The position numbers and the translations under genes are program-made. Positions 26,910 to 36,599 of a stretch of 56,475 nucleotides of DNA are shown in pieces. The stretch covers positions 1 to 56,475 of the forward strand of contig CBDBEU010000002.1 of the NCBI GenBank assembly GCA_965204565.1, read 5' to 3'. Numbering within the stretch: the stretch's first letter is position 1; the number at the start of each line of letters is the position of its first letter. Below the pieces are notes generated by a model that saw only the letters and a list, made by a program, of their open reading frames with translations, was not told where the DNA came from and ran no database searches. This stretch comes from CBDBEU01 sp965204565 (GTDB lineage Bacteria > Pseudomonadota > Alphaproteobacteria > Rhizobiales > TMED25).

Positions 26910-27439
26910 CCGCCAACCCTCAGGATGCGGCGATGATCGTCACCGACGCCCGTGCCGTTGAGAATGGTCCAGCCGCCAGGCCGGAAGTTGAACGCGCGTA
27001 TGACCTTCTTGTCGTGCACCTCGGAATACCAGGTCACTGCCGAAAGCATGTGATCGTAGCCGGCCTTCTCGCCGCCCTTCATCTGTTCGGGATCGATCTT
27101 CATCAGACGGGCCTTGATATCGACCGTCACCTCGATTGCGCGGCCGCTGTCGTCGTGGTCATCGAACAGCGACTTGACCGCCGTGAACGAAGTGCGCTGC
27201 CCCGGCGGACTACCGAACAGCACGTCCATGCCAGGATTGTGCGAGACCAGCTTGAAGGGCAGTTCCAGCTTGTTGGTGATGCCGAGCGGGACCGCTGTTT
27301 CGCCGGTGCCGCCTCCCGGCGTGAAGTCGAAGCTTTTTTCCTCCAGGACCGGAAGCTTCATCTCCTCGATTTCGATGGTCAGCGCCATGGTGTCCCCGGC
27401 AATCAGGGTAAATCCGCGAAGCAGGCGAAGATTGTTCAT
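26906..27439 (-). CDS. Phage major tail tube protein (FII-like)
   Basis: A 177-aa tail tube protein: MNNLRLLRGFTLIAGDTMAL, TIEIEEMKLPVLEEKSFDFT, KLELPFKLVSHNPGMDVLFG and the C-terminal EVHDKKVIRAFNFRPGGWTI. The N-terminal region and the VTVDIKARLMKIDPEQMKGG stretch fit the P2 FII family. An AGGAG ribosome site lies just before the ATG at 27439. Intact and in order after the sheath remnant and before E. Confidence 0.85.
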   Translation of the reverse strand: MNNLRLLRGFTLIAGDTMALTIEIEEMKLPVLEEKSFDFTPGGGTGETAVPLGITNKLELPFKLVSHNPGMDVLFGSPPGQRTSFTAVKSLFDDHDDSGRAIEVTVDIKARLMKIDPEQMKGGEKAGYDHMLSAVTWYSEVHDKKVIRAFNFRPGGWTILNGTGVGDDHRRILRVGG

Positions 27440-27450
27440 GTCGGTTCTCC

Positions 27451-28180
27451 TTATGCTGCGCGATCGAGACCGGTCAGAATGTCCTCGGCCAGAACGTTGA
27501 AGTAGACCGAGTTGCGGCGGAAACCGAACTGCAGGTCATTGAGCGGCGGCGCTTCCTCGGCGTCGAATTCAACGCGCAGGATGCCGGACCGCAGCGACTG
27601 GGACGAGTTGCGCGCCTTGTCCCAATAGGCCCGCCCCCCGAGGATGGCGCCGGCTGCCTTTAATTCGTCCAGAAAGATTTGCAGCGACCGGATGATGGCG
27701 ATGCCGAGCTGTGCCGACAGGTTTTCGTCCATTACCGAGCGGAACGCCGGTGCAATGGCCTTTTCGATCGCAGCCCGCGTCCGCGTCACGTTGATGAACC
27801 GCCACAGAGCATCGGACGACGTGGTCTCGCTGCCCCAAAGGATCGTTCCGTTGGCGGCTACCGCGCCGCCTGCGCCCTGAACGGTCACGGCCGGGATGAT
27901 CGTATTGATACGGTTTTCGTTCAGATGGTTGGCCTCATGGCTGGCCTCGCCATCGAAATAGGACACCGGTCGCGATGTGCCGACAATGCCGCCGATCGCC
28001 TGATTGGACGGCGACCAGTATGGTCCGCCCCTGTCCTGGTCACGCTTGACAAACAGGCCGGCAACACGCGCCGAGGCAGGCGCAACCACATTGCCTGCCA
28101 GCTTGACGGCCGGCTCGACCAGATAGGTGTACCGGTCGGAGAAATCGGCGCGATAGGCGAGCGCGCTTTCCTTGGTCGTC
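27451..28180 (-). pseudogene. Phage tail sheath protein (FI-like), N-terminally deleted
   Basis: The last 243 codons of a contractile tail sheath protein remain: ADFSDRYTYLVEPAVKLAGN, FVKRDQDRGGPYWSPSNQAI, NTIIPAVTVQGAGGAVAANG, LWRFINVTRTRAAIEKAIAP and FRRNSVYFNVLAEDI before the stop at 27451. This is the conserved C-terminal half that makes inter-subunit contacts. The N-terminal half, normally about 200 residues, has been replaced by part of a RidA-family gene in another frame; the junction is near 28180. No contraction-competent sheath can be made. Confidence 0.83.
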
Positions 28181-28750
28181 GCCGGGCACCAGCAGACCGG
28201 CCATTCCCATGGAGGAGCGACAGGGCGGCGGCTGCATGAATTCGCGCCACACCGTGTCGATATCGTTGAAGGTCTGCAGATCAGGCTCGTAGAGATAGGC
28301 CTCCAATGCGTTTTGCAGTGAAGTATCCGCCCCGGCAAGCACGCGATTGAGCCGCTTGAACACGAAATTGGCCTGCATGGCGGCGTTGCTGCCGTAATTG
28401 GGAAATCCGGGTGGCCGACCGACAGCAAGGCCGGTCTCCAGATCGCTCGCAGTCAAGGCCGAACAAAACACGAAACTGCCAGCGCGCACCGCGTGCGGTG
28501 CCCATTCGGCCTCCATCGGGTCGCTGCCTTGGGGATCAAACAGGGCAACCGGCTTGAGTTTTGAATCACCAGCCAGGACGATGGCGTCAATGCTGATCCT
28601 GGCACCGCTTAGAGGAAGCGTATCGCCAACCTCGACCGTGGTCCGCGCCGGTGGATTTTTCGGAAAGTGTTCCCGCCATACGAGCTTGAACTCGTGGTAG
28701 TCGGCGGCATCGGCCAGATGAACCGAGGCCTTGATTACGCGGTCAAGCGC
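28180..28750 (-). pseudogene. RidA/YjgF family protein fragment
   Basis: Between the sheath remnant and the PfkB-like start the minus strand encodes ALDRVIKASVHLADAADYHE, FKLVWREHFPKNPPARTTVE, GARISIDAIVLAGDSK, then a second copy of the same fold (GSFVFCSALTASDLETGLAV, LNRVLAGADTSLQNALEAYL, CRSSMGMAGLLVPG). This is a tandem RidA-domain protein of the enamine/imine deaminase superfamily, lacking its first half-domain. The frame is joined at its 5' end to a PfkB-like start and at its 3' end to the phage sheath. Both joins look like deletion scars. Confidence 0.72.
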
Positions 28751-28876
28751 GCCGCCAATCTCTTCGCGTATCGAACCGGGGTTCGAAACGCCGGCGACAA
28801 ATGGTCCATTCGACCGTCCTCGCCGGTCGACCGACGCCCCGCCGATGGCGAGCAGTTTTGGGGGAGATGCCGTCAA
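28750..28876 (-). pseudogene. PfkB-family carbohydrate kinase, N-terminal fragment
   Basis: From ATG 28876 about 42 residues read PPKLLAIGGASVDRRGRSNG and PFVAGVSNPGSIREEIGG, the start of a PfkB-family sugar or nucleoside kinase, including the GGxxxD substrate motif region. It then passes in frame into the RidA fragment (ALDRVIKAS...). Together with that fragment it forms an open frame of about 230 codons that could still be translated, but with less than half of either domain pair. Confidence 0.68.
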
Positions 28877-29151
28877 TTTTATCCGCTACCTGTCATCCTG
28901 CCGGTCCGCTGACAATAGGCGCGGCGTACGGCACGGACCAACGCCCCGGCGGTCCGAATGATGAATCCCGTCATGGCGCGGGAAATGCGGTTCTTGCTAT
29001 CGAATTTCCGCGCAAACACAATGCGTACACTCACATCTTCGCATTCGATTGCGGATGACCATGCGACCGATAATCGACGCCATCGGGCCAAACGGCAACG
29101 GCGAGAGCCGGAAACCGATCTTCGAGCCTTGCAAAATGCGGCGCGTGCGGA

Positions 29152-31434
29152 TCACTTACCGTACGTCGAACAAGGGTATTTTTCGGTGCTCAAAACATGA
29201 TAGAGGTAAGGACCGATTTCGAACTTATAGCAAATTTCGATCTGGTCGAGACCGGCTAGGAGGTCTTTTGATCCCGGTATGTCATTTCTTGTTTCAAGCA
29301 AAACCGGAACGATCACCAAAATTCGTTCACCCAATGTTAAGTATTCGGCAAACGCTTCCGGCGAAGCGCATAGCGCCCGATTGCCGATATATTTGCTACA
29401 AATTTTAAAAAAATCTTCCATTCCGCATGGTAATTGCCTGAGTGGGTTATAGTCTCTGGCTCGATCCTCATACAGATAAACGCCAGTGCACGAAAAGGGC
29501 TCATGATTTAACCGGTCGACAAACTCTCTGGCCTTCGCAAACCTGAAATCGCGATGGGACGGCCGTGGAACCCATGGTGCAAATGGATTCGCAAAATAAC
29601 CCTGCTCATTGAAAGAGTGAGTTCCGGCAAAGGTTCCCGGTGAGCCGGTCAGGGAAAACAGCAATTGAACCGGCACGAATAGCGAAAGCAGTAAAATCAC
29701 GGTCTTTTTGTTGTCTGCAACCGAGTAGAGCAGAAGCGCACCGAATATCACAATGACCGTGATTGGCAGCATAAAGTAATTTGAATCGTTACCGACAAAT
29801 CGTGCGTTCTCCAAGAGGATAGTCCACGCAACGATGCCAAATGACAGTACGACCAGGATAGCAATCAGCATCTTGTTGGATGCAACCGTCTCACGCCAAC
29901 GTGAAATGATGAGCCAGAAAACGGAAATCCAGAGAAATGGCGACAGAATGCCCAGCCATCTTTTCCAATGGTGAATGTAGCTTTGCGGACTGAAATGCAC
30001 ACCCCACAATACGGATAGTCGTTCGCCAAATCCGCTGTATTTGTAGGTCGGTCGGCGCCAGGGATTGTCCGATAACGGGTAGCCGAAATCCCAACCGGCC
30101 AGTTTGAACAAGTCGTAGAGAAAAGATAGGCTTTCACCACCGGGGGCGAGAATGGGCACTCCGACAAGATGCGCATTTCGATAGAGCGCTAAAATCGCGA
30201 CCGCGACCGCCGCGAACAGGACCGGCAGCGGCCGAACCAAATCGCGTTTTTGCAGGGCGGATAAACGCTCCCTGTGCATGACCGCAACGACAATCGACAA
30301 CGCAAAGAGAATGGCTGCGTAGGGCACGTTCGTCATCTTGACGATGCCCGCCAGACCAAGGAATGCAAGAATCACCGGCAACCGGGAATGATCTCCGTCT
30401 TCGGCGTATTTCAATAAGGCTATCGAGGCGGCTACACCGTAGAGGCAGGCCAGAATATCGGACTTTCCGGTGGCGCCATACGCGGTCAGGACCGGCAGTG
30501 AAGCAAGCAAAACGGCGGTGGCGAGTGACGCCACCTGAGAGCGTGAGAATCCGTTAACCGCCAATGCGCCGGTAAGAACCGCGCCGAAGCCAAGAAGCAG
30601 GCCGAAAACCTTGAATGTCTTTTCAAGTCCCAAGCCGAACAGCGGAACGATCAGGAGTTCATACAGTTTCGGATAGTAGTGTACGGTAGCGACATATCCC
30701 GTTTTGTCGAACAGGGAGTTTTCGCCGATCAGCAGCCATGGCAGGCGCGTGAGGTACCAGTAGCAATCGCCGCAATATTTCAATTGACCGGCATTGCCCA
30801 GGAGGATCAAAAAGGCGACGAGAATCACCGTTGCAAGGACCCTCGGAACGCCCCGGCTGGATATGTAGCCACGCATGCATCGGACCGATAGCGGCGTGGA
30901 GCGAGTGTAAAGGACCGCCGCGACAAGGATGACGACGGAGTACACTTGAAGATGGTGGACGGCGCCGAAACCGAAAAGAGAAATTACAAGGGCTCCGAAC
31001 AACCAGAACAGTATCCCAAGACATATACCGAAGCCATCGGAGAGGTGGAGCCCGGAGCGCACGTTGAATATATTCTGAGCGATCAGACCGAGCGCCAGCA
31101 AACCTTCGAAATATGCAAGAGCGAGAAACAGCGGGAGATCGACATTGTTGCGTCGTGCGAAAACGCATATCAGAGCAAAGAGCAGCAACACTCCGACATT
31201 CAGGTTTCGAACAAGGATGAAGTGGGCGAGCGCCGAAACGGCGACTATTTCAACCAGGCCATCCTTGAAAATCGGGGATCTTATGAAACCGGTGTCGACG
31301 AGGGACCAGACGACATAGGCATTCGCGGCAATTATAACCGCCACGATAGCGAGGAATGTGGGAGAGAGACGAAAGTCTCTTGAATTCAATATCACAAGCG
31401 GGTCACTGAAGGTGCTCCTGCATCGGGCGACCAA
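29152..31434 (-). CDS. Multi-pass membrane protein, probable GT-C type glycosyltransferase
   Basis: An open frame of 760 codons with about a dozen hydrophobic segments through residue 570 and a soluble C-terminal domain. KYCGDCYWYLTRLPWLLIGE, YYPKLYELLIVPLFGLGLEK and GATGKSDILACLYGVAASIA resemble the loop and helix patterns of membrane-bound GT-C transferases that use polyprenyl-phosphate sugars. I do not recognise a named family, and no catalytic acid is certain. The start is doubtful: the first possible codon is TTG at 31434, and no ATG lies before the first helix. Base composition is visibly more AT-rich than neighbouring core genes, suggesting transfer. It is the only intact large accessory gene between prophage and IS debris. 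Confidence 0.65.
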   Translation of the reverse strand: MVARCRSTFSDPLVILNSRDFRLSPTFLAIVAVIIAANAYVVWSLVDTGFIRSPIFKDGLVEIVAVSALAHFILVRNLNVGVLLLFALICVFARRNNVDLPLFLALAYFEGLLALGLIAQNIFNVRSGLHLSDGFGICLGILFWLFGALVISLFGFGAVHHLQVYSVVILVAAVLYTRSTPLSVRCMRGYISSRGVPRVLATVILVAFLILLGNAGQLKYCGDCYWYLTRLPWLLIGENSLFDKTGYVATVHYYPKLYELLIVPLFGLGLEKTFKVFGLLLGFGAVLTGALAVNGFSRSQVASLATAVLLASLPVLTAYGATGKSDILACLYGVAASIALLKYAEDGDHSRLPVILAFLGLAGIVKMTNVPYAAILFALSIVVAVMHRERLSALQKRDLVRPLPVLFAAVAVAILALYRNAHLVGVPILAPGGESLSFLYDLFKLAGWDFGYPLSDNPWRRPTYKYSGFGERLSVLWGVHFSPQSYIHHWKRWLGILSPFLWISVFWLIISRWRETVASNKMLIAILVVLSFGIVAWTILLENARFVGNDSNYFMLPITVIVIFGALLLYSVADNKKTVILLLSLFVPVQLLFSLTGSPGTFAGTHSFNEQGYFANPFAPWVPRPSHRDFRFAKAREFVDRLNHEPFSCTGVYLYEDRARDYNPLRQLPCGMEDFFKICSKYIGNRALCASPEAFAEYLTLGERILVIVPVLLETRNDIPGSKDLLAGLDQIEICYKFEIGPYLYHVLSTEKYPCSTYGK

Positions 31435-31689
31435 ACGTCCCGCCGTAGTGTTGGATCATCCGGGTTCCGAATGTCGGAGTAGTTGCGGAATTTGCGCATC
31501 TCGACGATGCGGGATTTCATTGTGTGCTACTTGGACGCCTTGAACAACATTTTTTGGCTTGGTTTTGAAGGGAATGCATGGATGTATGCCGCGTTTTGCG
31601 AGTGTTTTGGTTTGAGCATTTGTCATGGAGTTGGTTTTGCCGACCTTTTGGCCCGCCGGAGCGGGTATTTTTGGATTGTGGGCAGTGTC

Positions 31690-32396
31690 AGGCCGCGGTC
31701 CGTCCTCGTTCATGAAAAATGAAGCGGCGGAAAGTGTAGCTGAGGTTGGCCATGGTGGTCCTGCCGGCGACGCGAACTTCGCCAATGCAACGGACGCCAT
31801 TGGCCCCTTCTCGTGTCCGAAGACATGTTCCACGCAGGCACGGATGGATGAGTGCGCGGCATTGCCGCACCGGATATGTTTGGGCATCGGCTTGCCTCTG
31901 GGTTTCTTGCGATGAATATGTGATCTGAACCCGTTGGCCTTGAGCCAAGCTTCGTTCTTGGCGGACCGGTATCCGCCCGGACGCTCTTTGAACTGTTCGT
32001 CCCATCCGGAACCGATGTCAGTTCATGCCCATCATACCGCGCGGCATCGGTCCCGGTCTCGCCGCGGATAAAGCGCCACTTACGGTCAATCGAGAGATGG
32101 TTCTTGTCCCCGAAACGGGGAACCGGCATCCTCCTTGCCGTCTTTTGTCTCGCCTGTCTTGGTCCGTTCTTTCTCTTGCCCGCTCATCCGTTGGCGTGGG
32201 ACAGACATCAGCGTGGCGTCTACAATCCGGCCCCGGCGGGCTTGTATCCCCTCTCGCGAAGTTGCTCTTCAAAACCTGCAAACAGGGCTTTAAACGCACC
32301 CGCCCGGGTCAGTTTCTCCCGAAACAGCCGGATCGTCTTTTGGTCCTGGGTCGGCTCGCCAATCCGAAACCCCGGAAACCGCAGCCAACTCAACTA
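31690..32396 (-). mobile_element. IS5-family element remnant (IS5 group), truncated by a second element
   Basis: Minus-strand fragments of a DDE transposase in several frames: DQKTIRLFREKLTRAGAFKA (near 32340), RRGRIVDATLMSVPRQRMSG (near 32230), GDKNHLSIDRKWRFIRGET (near 32090), PRTHPS-type sequence in one frame matching SSIRACVEHVFGHEKGPM in another (near 31830), and MANLSYTFRRFIFHERG near 31730. Many frameshifts. The 5' end of the transposase is cut exactly where the next IS begins (32397), and the missing part is not found beyond that IS. Terminal repeats not recognised. Confidence 0.78.
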
Positions 32397-33234
32397 GGGC
32401 CTGTTGACAATCACCGGGGAGCAACGAGCATTGCGCGGATGCGCCAGTTGGCTGCGTAGCTGGTATCGGTTTTGTCGTATCGGGTTGCTATACTCCTGAA
32501 TTCCTTGATCGTTGCGAAGTAGTTTTCGATCAGGCGACGCCACTTGTACATGTGAGTATCGTAGTTTCGTAGCCCTTTTCGGTTTGATTTGGGTGGAATA
32601 ACCGCGGTTGCGCCGCGCTCATCGAGGTCTTGCAGGAACCAATCGGCGCCGAAGGCCTTGTCGGCCGGTAATGCTCCGAAGGAGACATCGTGGATCAGGG
32701 GAGGACCCCCTTCATGTCGTGCGCTTGCCCCGGCAAAAGCAGAAAGCGAAACAAGTTGCCGAGCGCATCGACCAAGGCCAACGATTTTGGTCGTCAGCCC
32801 CCGCGAGAGCGTCCAATGGCTTGATGCTGTGTCCCCCTTTTGCGCCCGAAGCCTTCTGATGGGCCTGGACAATCGTTCCGTCGATGAGAGCATATTCAAG
32901 GTCTGGCTCGCCGCTTATGACGTTGAAAAGACTCTCAAACACCTGCCTTTGCCCATCGACGAAATCGTTTGAAAACCGAATTCCGGTTGCCGAAATCCTG
33001 GGGCAGGTCACGCCAGGGAGACCCTGTTCGCACACGCCAAAGAACGGCCTCTACGAACCGACAATTATCCTGACCGGTGGCTCCCGGGTCCCCGGCTTTA
33101 CCGGGTAAGAGGGGCGCAATCTTCTCCCAAAGATCATCCGAAACAACCAGGCGATCTTCGTTCATTCAAACCTCCATTTTGGAAGCTTGAATCACAGTCC
33201 AGACACAATGGGAATCCCCAATGTCAACAGGCCC
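32397..33234 (-). mobile_element. IS5-family element (IS427 group) with terminal inverted repeats
   Basis: Perfect 13-base terminal inverted repeats: GGGCCTGTTGACA at 32397-32409 and its complement at 33222-33234, flanked on both sides by TA (32395-32396 and 33235-33236), the usual target duplication. The 838-base length fits the group. It is inserted in the older IS5 remnant to its left. Confidence 0.9.
32411..33165 (-). pseudogene. IS427-group transposase, frameshifted
   Basis: The start at 33165 gives VVSDDLWEKIAPLLPG and CRFVEAVLWRVRTGSPWRDL (the DUF4096-type first half). A shift near 32950 leads to EPDLEYALIDGTIVQAHQKA with the first catalytic Asp, and another near 32790 to LIHDVSFGALPADKAFGADW (second Asp) and RRLIENYFATIKEFRSIATR (Glu). 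Some IS5 relatives make two-frame transposases, but at least two shifts at unrelated places point to decay. Confidence 0.85.
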
Positions 33235-33297
33235 TAATTGGAGAATGTCGGTTTACATTATTAAATGCAACACGCGGACGGCCCGCATACGCAGCAG

Positions 33298-33957
33298 TTA
33301 CTGAACCGCTGAATCGCCTTTTCCGCCCGATGAGACAGCAGCAGCCGGCGCAGTTTGTCCGGCAGCACCATCACCTGAAGAATTCGCCGCGGCTTCAATT
33401 ATCTCCGACGGCGGGCCGTCATAGGCAGCGGTAAAGCCATTCAGCGATACTGTGGTGACAACCGGCGGCCGGTTCCCGTAGGTGAACTGAACCTGCAGTT
33501 CACCGCCCTTTTTCAGTTGATCGACAAATCCCTGATCTGCACCAGTGATCGCCTGACATCCCTGCAACTGAAAACAAACGGAATATTGCGCTGTCCTTGC
33601 CTTGGAATCGTCCACCCGGTAAGCAACGCCGCGGCGCAGCGACGAGCCAAGAGGTGTAAATACAAACAAGTCTTTCTTGTCTCCCCGCAAAAACAAGCCG
33701 GCAACCGCCGCCCAAACGCGCTTTTCGCGGATCTCCACGAATTTGCCAAAGCTGACTTCGCAAAAAGCGTCTGCATCTCGACCGCTGCAACGCTTGATCC
33801 ATTTGCTTTGAAGAGCTAAGGCATTAGAGCCCGCGGATGCTGACCGACCGTCCTGCGCCGCAGCTGGCGTGCCCGCACCAATCCCCAAGATCAGAACAGC
33901 CAAAATGCCGGCGATGGCGAATGGGGCACAAATTCGCCCCGGTTTTTTCTCATTCAT
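33298..33957 (-). CDS. ialB: Invasion-associated locus B (IalB) family protein
   Basis: A 219-aa exported protein. Residues 1-35 form a signal peptide (hydrophobic core FAIAGILAVLILGIGAG, cleavage near AAAQ). The mature part has the IalB pattern: IKRCSGRDADAFCEVSFGKF, LGSSLRRGVAYRVDD, VCFQLQGCQAITGADQGFVD with paired Cys residues likely to form disulfides, then TVSLNGFTAAYDG. The tail is low-complexity Ala/Gly. In Bartonella IalB is linked to erythrocyte invasion, but the family is spread widely in free-living Hyphomicrobiales and its role is not settled. Intact, divergent from the binding-protein gene with 220 bases between. Confidence 0.85.
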   Translation of the reverse strand: MNEKKPGRICAPFAIAGILAVLILGIGAGTPAAAQDGRSASAGSNALALQSKWIKRCSGRDADAFCEVSFGKFVEIREKRVWAAVAGLFLRGDKKDLFVFTPLGSSLRRGVAYRVDDSKARTAQYSVCFQLQGCQAITGADQGFVDQLKKGGELQVQFTYGNRPPVVTTVSLNGFTAAYDGPPSEIIEAAANSSGDGAAGQTAPAAAVSSGGKGDSAVQ

Positions 33958-34177
33958 GACGACTTGTTCCAGTTCAACTTGGCCAATAGCTGTGCACGTT
34001 CACCCGGTCGCTATCGGTTAAACCGGGCATTTGCATGGCAAGAAAGAGACGAATCGCACTAGAATAACTATGTTGAAGGAGGGTCGACACGATGGTCCAT
34101 GTGCGCCTCTCGAATGCGCTTGTGCGTCAATCCGTCCAATCGCACTCTCCTGCCCGCAAGCAGGGGCCTTGTGGCGG

Positions 34178-35992
34178 ATGAGCGCTGTGCGGTCAAGGAC
34201 ATCATTTGCAGCCGTGCTGGCATCGGCCGTGCTGACGATGATGTTTGCAGGTGCCGTATTTGCATCACCCAGCCATGGCATTGCCATGCATGGTGCTCCT
34301 GCGCTCGCACCTGATTTCAGTCATCTTGCCTATGCCAACCCAGATGCACCGCGCGGCGGGCGTTTGACACTCGCCGCCATGGGCACCTTCGACAGTCTCA
34401 ATCCGTTCATTGTCCGGGGAAGGCCTGCAACAGCCATACGCAACTATGTGTTTGAAAGCCTGCTCAAGCGCAATTTCGATGAACCCTTTGCCCTTTATGG
34501 TCTGCTCGCTGAAACCGTCGAAACGCCTGATGACAGATCTTGGGTTGAGTTCAAGCTGCGCCGCGAAGCACGGTTCTCCGATGGCACGCCGGTTACCATC
34601 GACGATGTGATTTTTTCTCTGGAAACTCTGAGAACATCCGGCCGCCCCAATCACCGCTCCTACTACTCCAAGGTAACCCGGGTGGAGCGCAGGGCAGGCG
34701 ACACGGTGCGCTTTGTGTTCGAGACCGGAACAGATCGCGAAATGCCGCTGATCATCGGTCTCATGCCGATCCTGCCCAAGCACTATTATGACAACCGTCA
34801 GTTCGATAAGACCTCCCTTGAGCCTCCTGTCGGCTCAGGCCCCTACACCATCTCAGAAGTCGATCCCGGCAGCCTCGTGGTCTATCGCCGCAATCCCGAC
34901 TATTGGGGTGAAGGGCTTGGCATAAATCGCGGTTTTTATAATTTCGAGACCATTCGCTACGAATATTTCCGCCAGGAATCCTCCCGCTTCGAAGCCTTCA
35001 AGAAAGGTCTTTACGACTTCCATCAGGAATACGATCCGGCCCATTGGGCAACCGCCTATACCTTTCCTGCCGTCGAAGACGGGAGTGTGGTACGCGAGGA
35101 ATTCGCCCGCGAAACGCCAGCCGGCATGCTGGGACTTGCCTTCAACACACGCCGTGCGATCTTCGCCGATCGCCGCGTGCGCCAGGCATTGACCCTGATG
35201 TTCGATTTTGACTGGCTGAACGCTAATCTCTATCATGGCCTCTACAGGCGCACACAGGGCTACTTTGACGGCTCGGAACTTTCCGCCGTTGGACGCGATG
35301 CAAGCGAGACTGAGCGTAGCTTGCTTGAACCTTTTGCCGCCGTTGTTCAGGACGATGTGCTGGATGGCACCTGGACACTCGGCGCCAGTGACGGGTCTGG
35401 ACGCGACCGCAAGCGCATGCGGGCCGCCCTCAATCTGTTCAACCAGGCCGGCTACACCCTCAACAACGGCGCCATGGTATCACAATCTACCGGCGCTCCG
35501 TTTGAATTCGAGATCATGGTGGCTGAGCAGCGCCAGGAACGCTACGCGCTGACCTATGCTAAATCACTTGCGCGCATCGGCATATCCGCAACCGTCCGCC
35601 ATGTCGATTCAGTGCAGTATCAAACGCGCCGCCAAACGTACGACTTCGATATGGTCGAACACTTCTGGTACGCCTCGCTTTCGCCCGGAAATGAGCAGCA
35701 ATTCTACTGGTCTGGCTGGTCTGCCGGGGTTGAAGGAACGCGCAACTACATGGGTGCCGGCGAGCCGGGGATCGACACCATGATCGAGGCGCTGCTTGCT
35801 GCACGAGCGCGCGGCCAATTTGTTACGGCGGTCCGTGCTCTAGATCGACTGTTGATTTCGGGAAACTACGTCATTCCGCTATTTCACGCCCCCGGTCAGT
35901 GGATTGCCTATCGTAGCCGCCTCGGTAGACCCGAGCGCCATTCAATAGACGGATTCAAGATCGACACTTGGTGGATGGAAGCTGGCCAATGA
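34178..35992 (+). CDS. Extracellular solute-binding protein family 5 (YejA-like)
   Basis: Periplasmic binding component of an ABC importer for peptides or similar. I start it at the ATG at 34178 (MSAVRSRTSFAAVLASAVL), which gives a proper signal peptide ending near VFASPSHG; the frame is open upstream to 34031. The 604-aa product shows NPDAPRGGRLTLAAMGTFDS, LYGLLAETVETPDDRSWVEF, VGSGPYTISEVDPGSLVVYR and HFWYASLSPGNEQQFYWSG, all typical of the YejA branch that binds microcin C-like or oligopeptide ligands. No permease or ATPase gene is next to it, so it must work with components encoded elsewhere. Its stop overlaps the start of the following pseudogene (ATGA). Confidence 0.88.
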   Translation: MSAVRSRTSFAAVLASAVLTMMFAGAVFASPSHGIAMHGAPALAPDFSHLAYANPDAPRGGRLTLAAMGTFDSLNPFIVRGRPATAIRNYVFESLLKRNFDEPFALYGLLAETVETPDDRSWVEFKLRREARFSDGTPVTIDDVIFSLETLRTSGRPNHRSYYSKVTRVERRAGDTVRFVFETGTDREMPLIIGLMPILPKHYYDNRQFDKTSLEPPVGSGPYTISEVDPGSLVVYRRNPDYWGEGLGINRGFYNFETIRYEYFRQESSRFEAFKKGLYDFHQEYDPAHWATAYTFPAVEDGSVVREEFARETPAGMLGLAFNTRRAIFADRRVRQALTLMFDFDWLNANLYHGLYRRTQGYFDGSELSAVGRDASETERSLLEPFAAVVQDDVLDGTWTLGASDGSGRDRKRMRAALNLFNQAGYTLNNGAMVSQSTGAPFEFEIMVAEQRQERYALTYAKSLARIGISATVRHVDSVQYQTRRQTYDFDMVEHFWYASLSPGNEQQFYWSGWSAGVEGTRNYMGAGEPGIDTMIEALLAARARGQFVTAVRALDRLLISGNYVIPLFHAPGQWIAYRSRLGRPERHSIDGFKIDTWWMEAGQ

Positions 35993-36599
35993 ACGCTGAA
36001 CACCCTGTCTGCCTTGGCCCCCCGGTTTTGGCCAGCGCCACCCGTGTCGCTCGTTTTACCAAACAGTGGCTTTGGGGAACGCACTCGCTGCCCGCGATCT
36101 TCCATCACCATGCCGATGCCCATGGCGACACACGGGCATCGACCGACTATGCGCCGGGCACCGATGACGCAACCGAAACGCGCCGCGAGTTGACATATGC
36201 CGAGGTTGATGTGGCCGTGCGTCATATCGCCGCGCGCTTTGAATCATGTGGCCTCAAACCCGGTGACATTGTGGCCCTGCAATTGCCGCCGCAATCGAAG
36301 CACCGGTGGCCTGCCTCGGGCTTGGCTTTATCGTCTGCACTCTGCCAATGCCCCGGCGGCGCATGGAGATCGAAGCAGCCCTCAACCAGATTGGTGCACG
36401 CGCAATTTTGTCATCTGGAGCGACAGCAAGGATTGCGACCGGGTGGAAACCGCCTGTGAAGTGGCATTCAGGGTCTCTTCCATTCGCTTTGTAATCGCTT
36501 TTGGTGACACGAATGGACACCCTGCCGACCCCTGTCTGCTGCCTGGAATCGGGTGACGAGAGCGCATTTACGGCCGCGATGCGTGTCGGCCCTTTGCCT

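Noticed and set aside
24507..28876. Tailocin or contractile injection system
   Set aside because: Genes D, X, E and the tube are intact, but the sheath lacks its N-terminal half, the tape measure is almost gone, and no baseplate wedge, spike or lysis genes are present. It is a prophage remnant.
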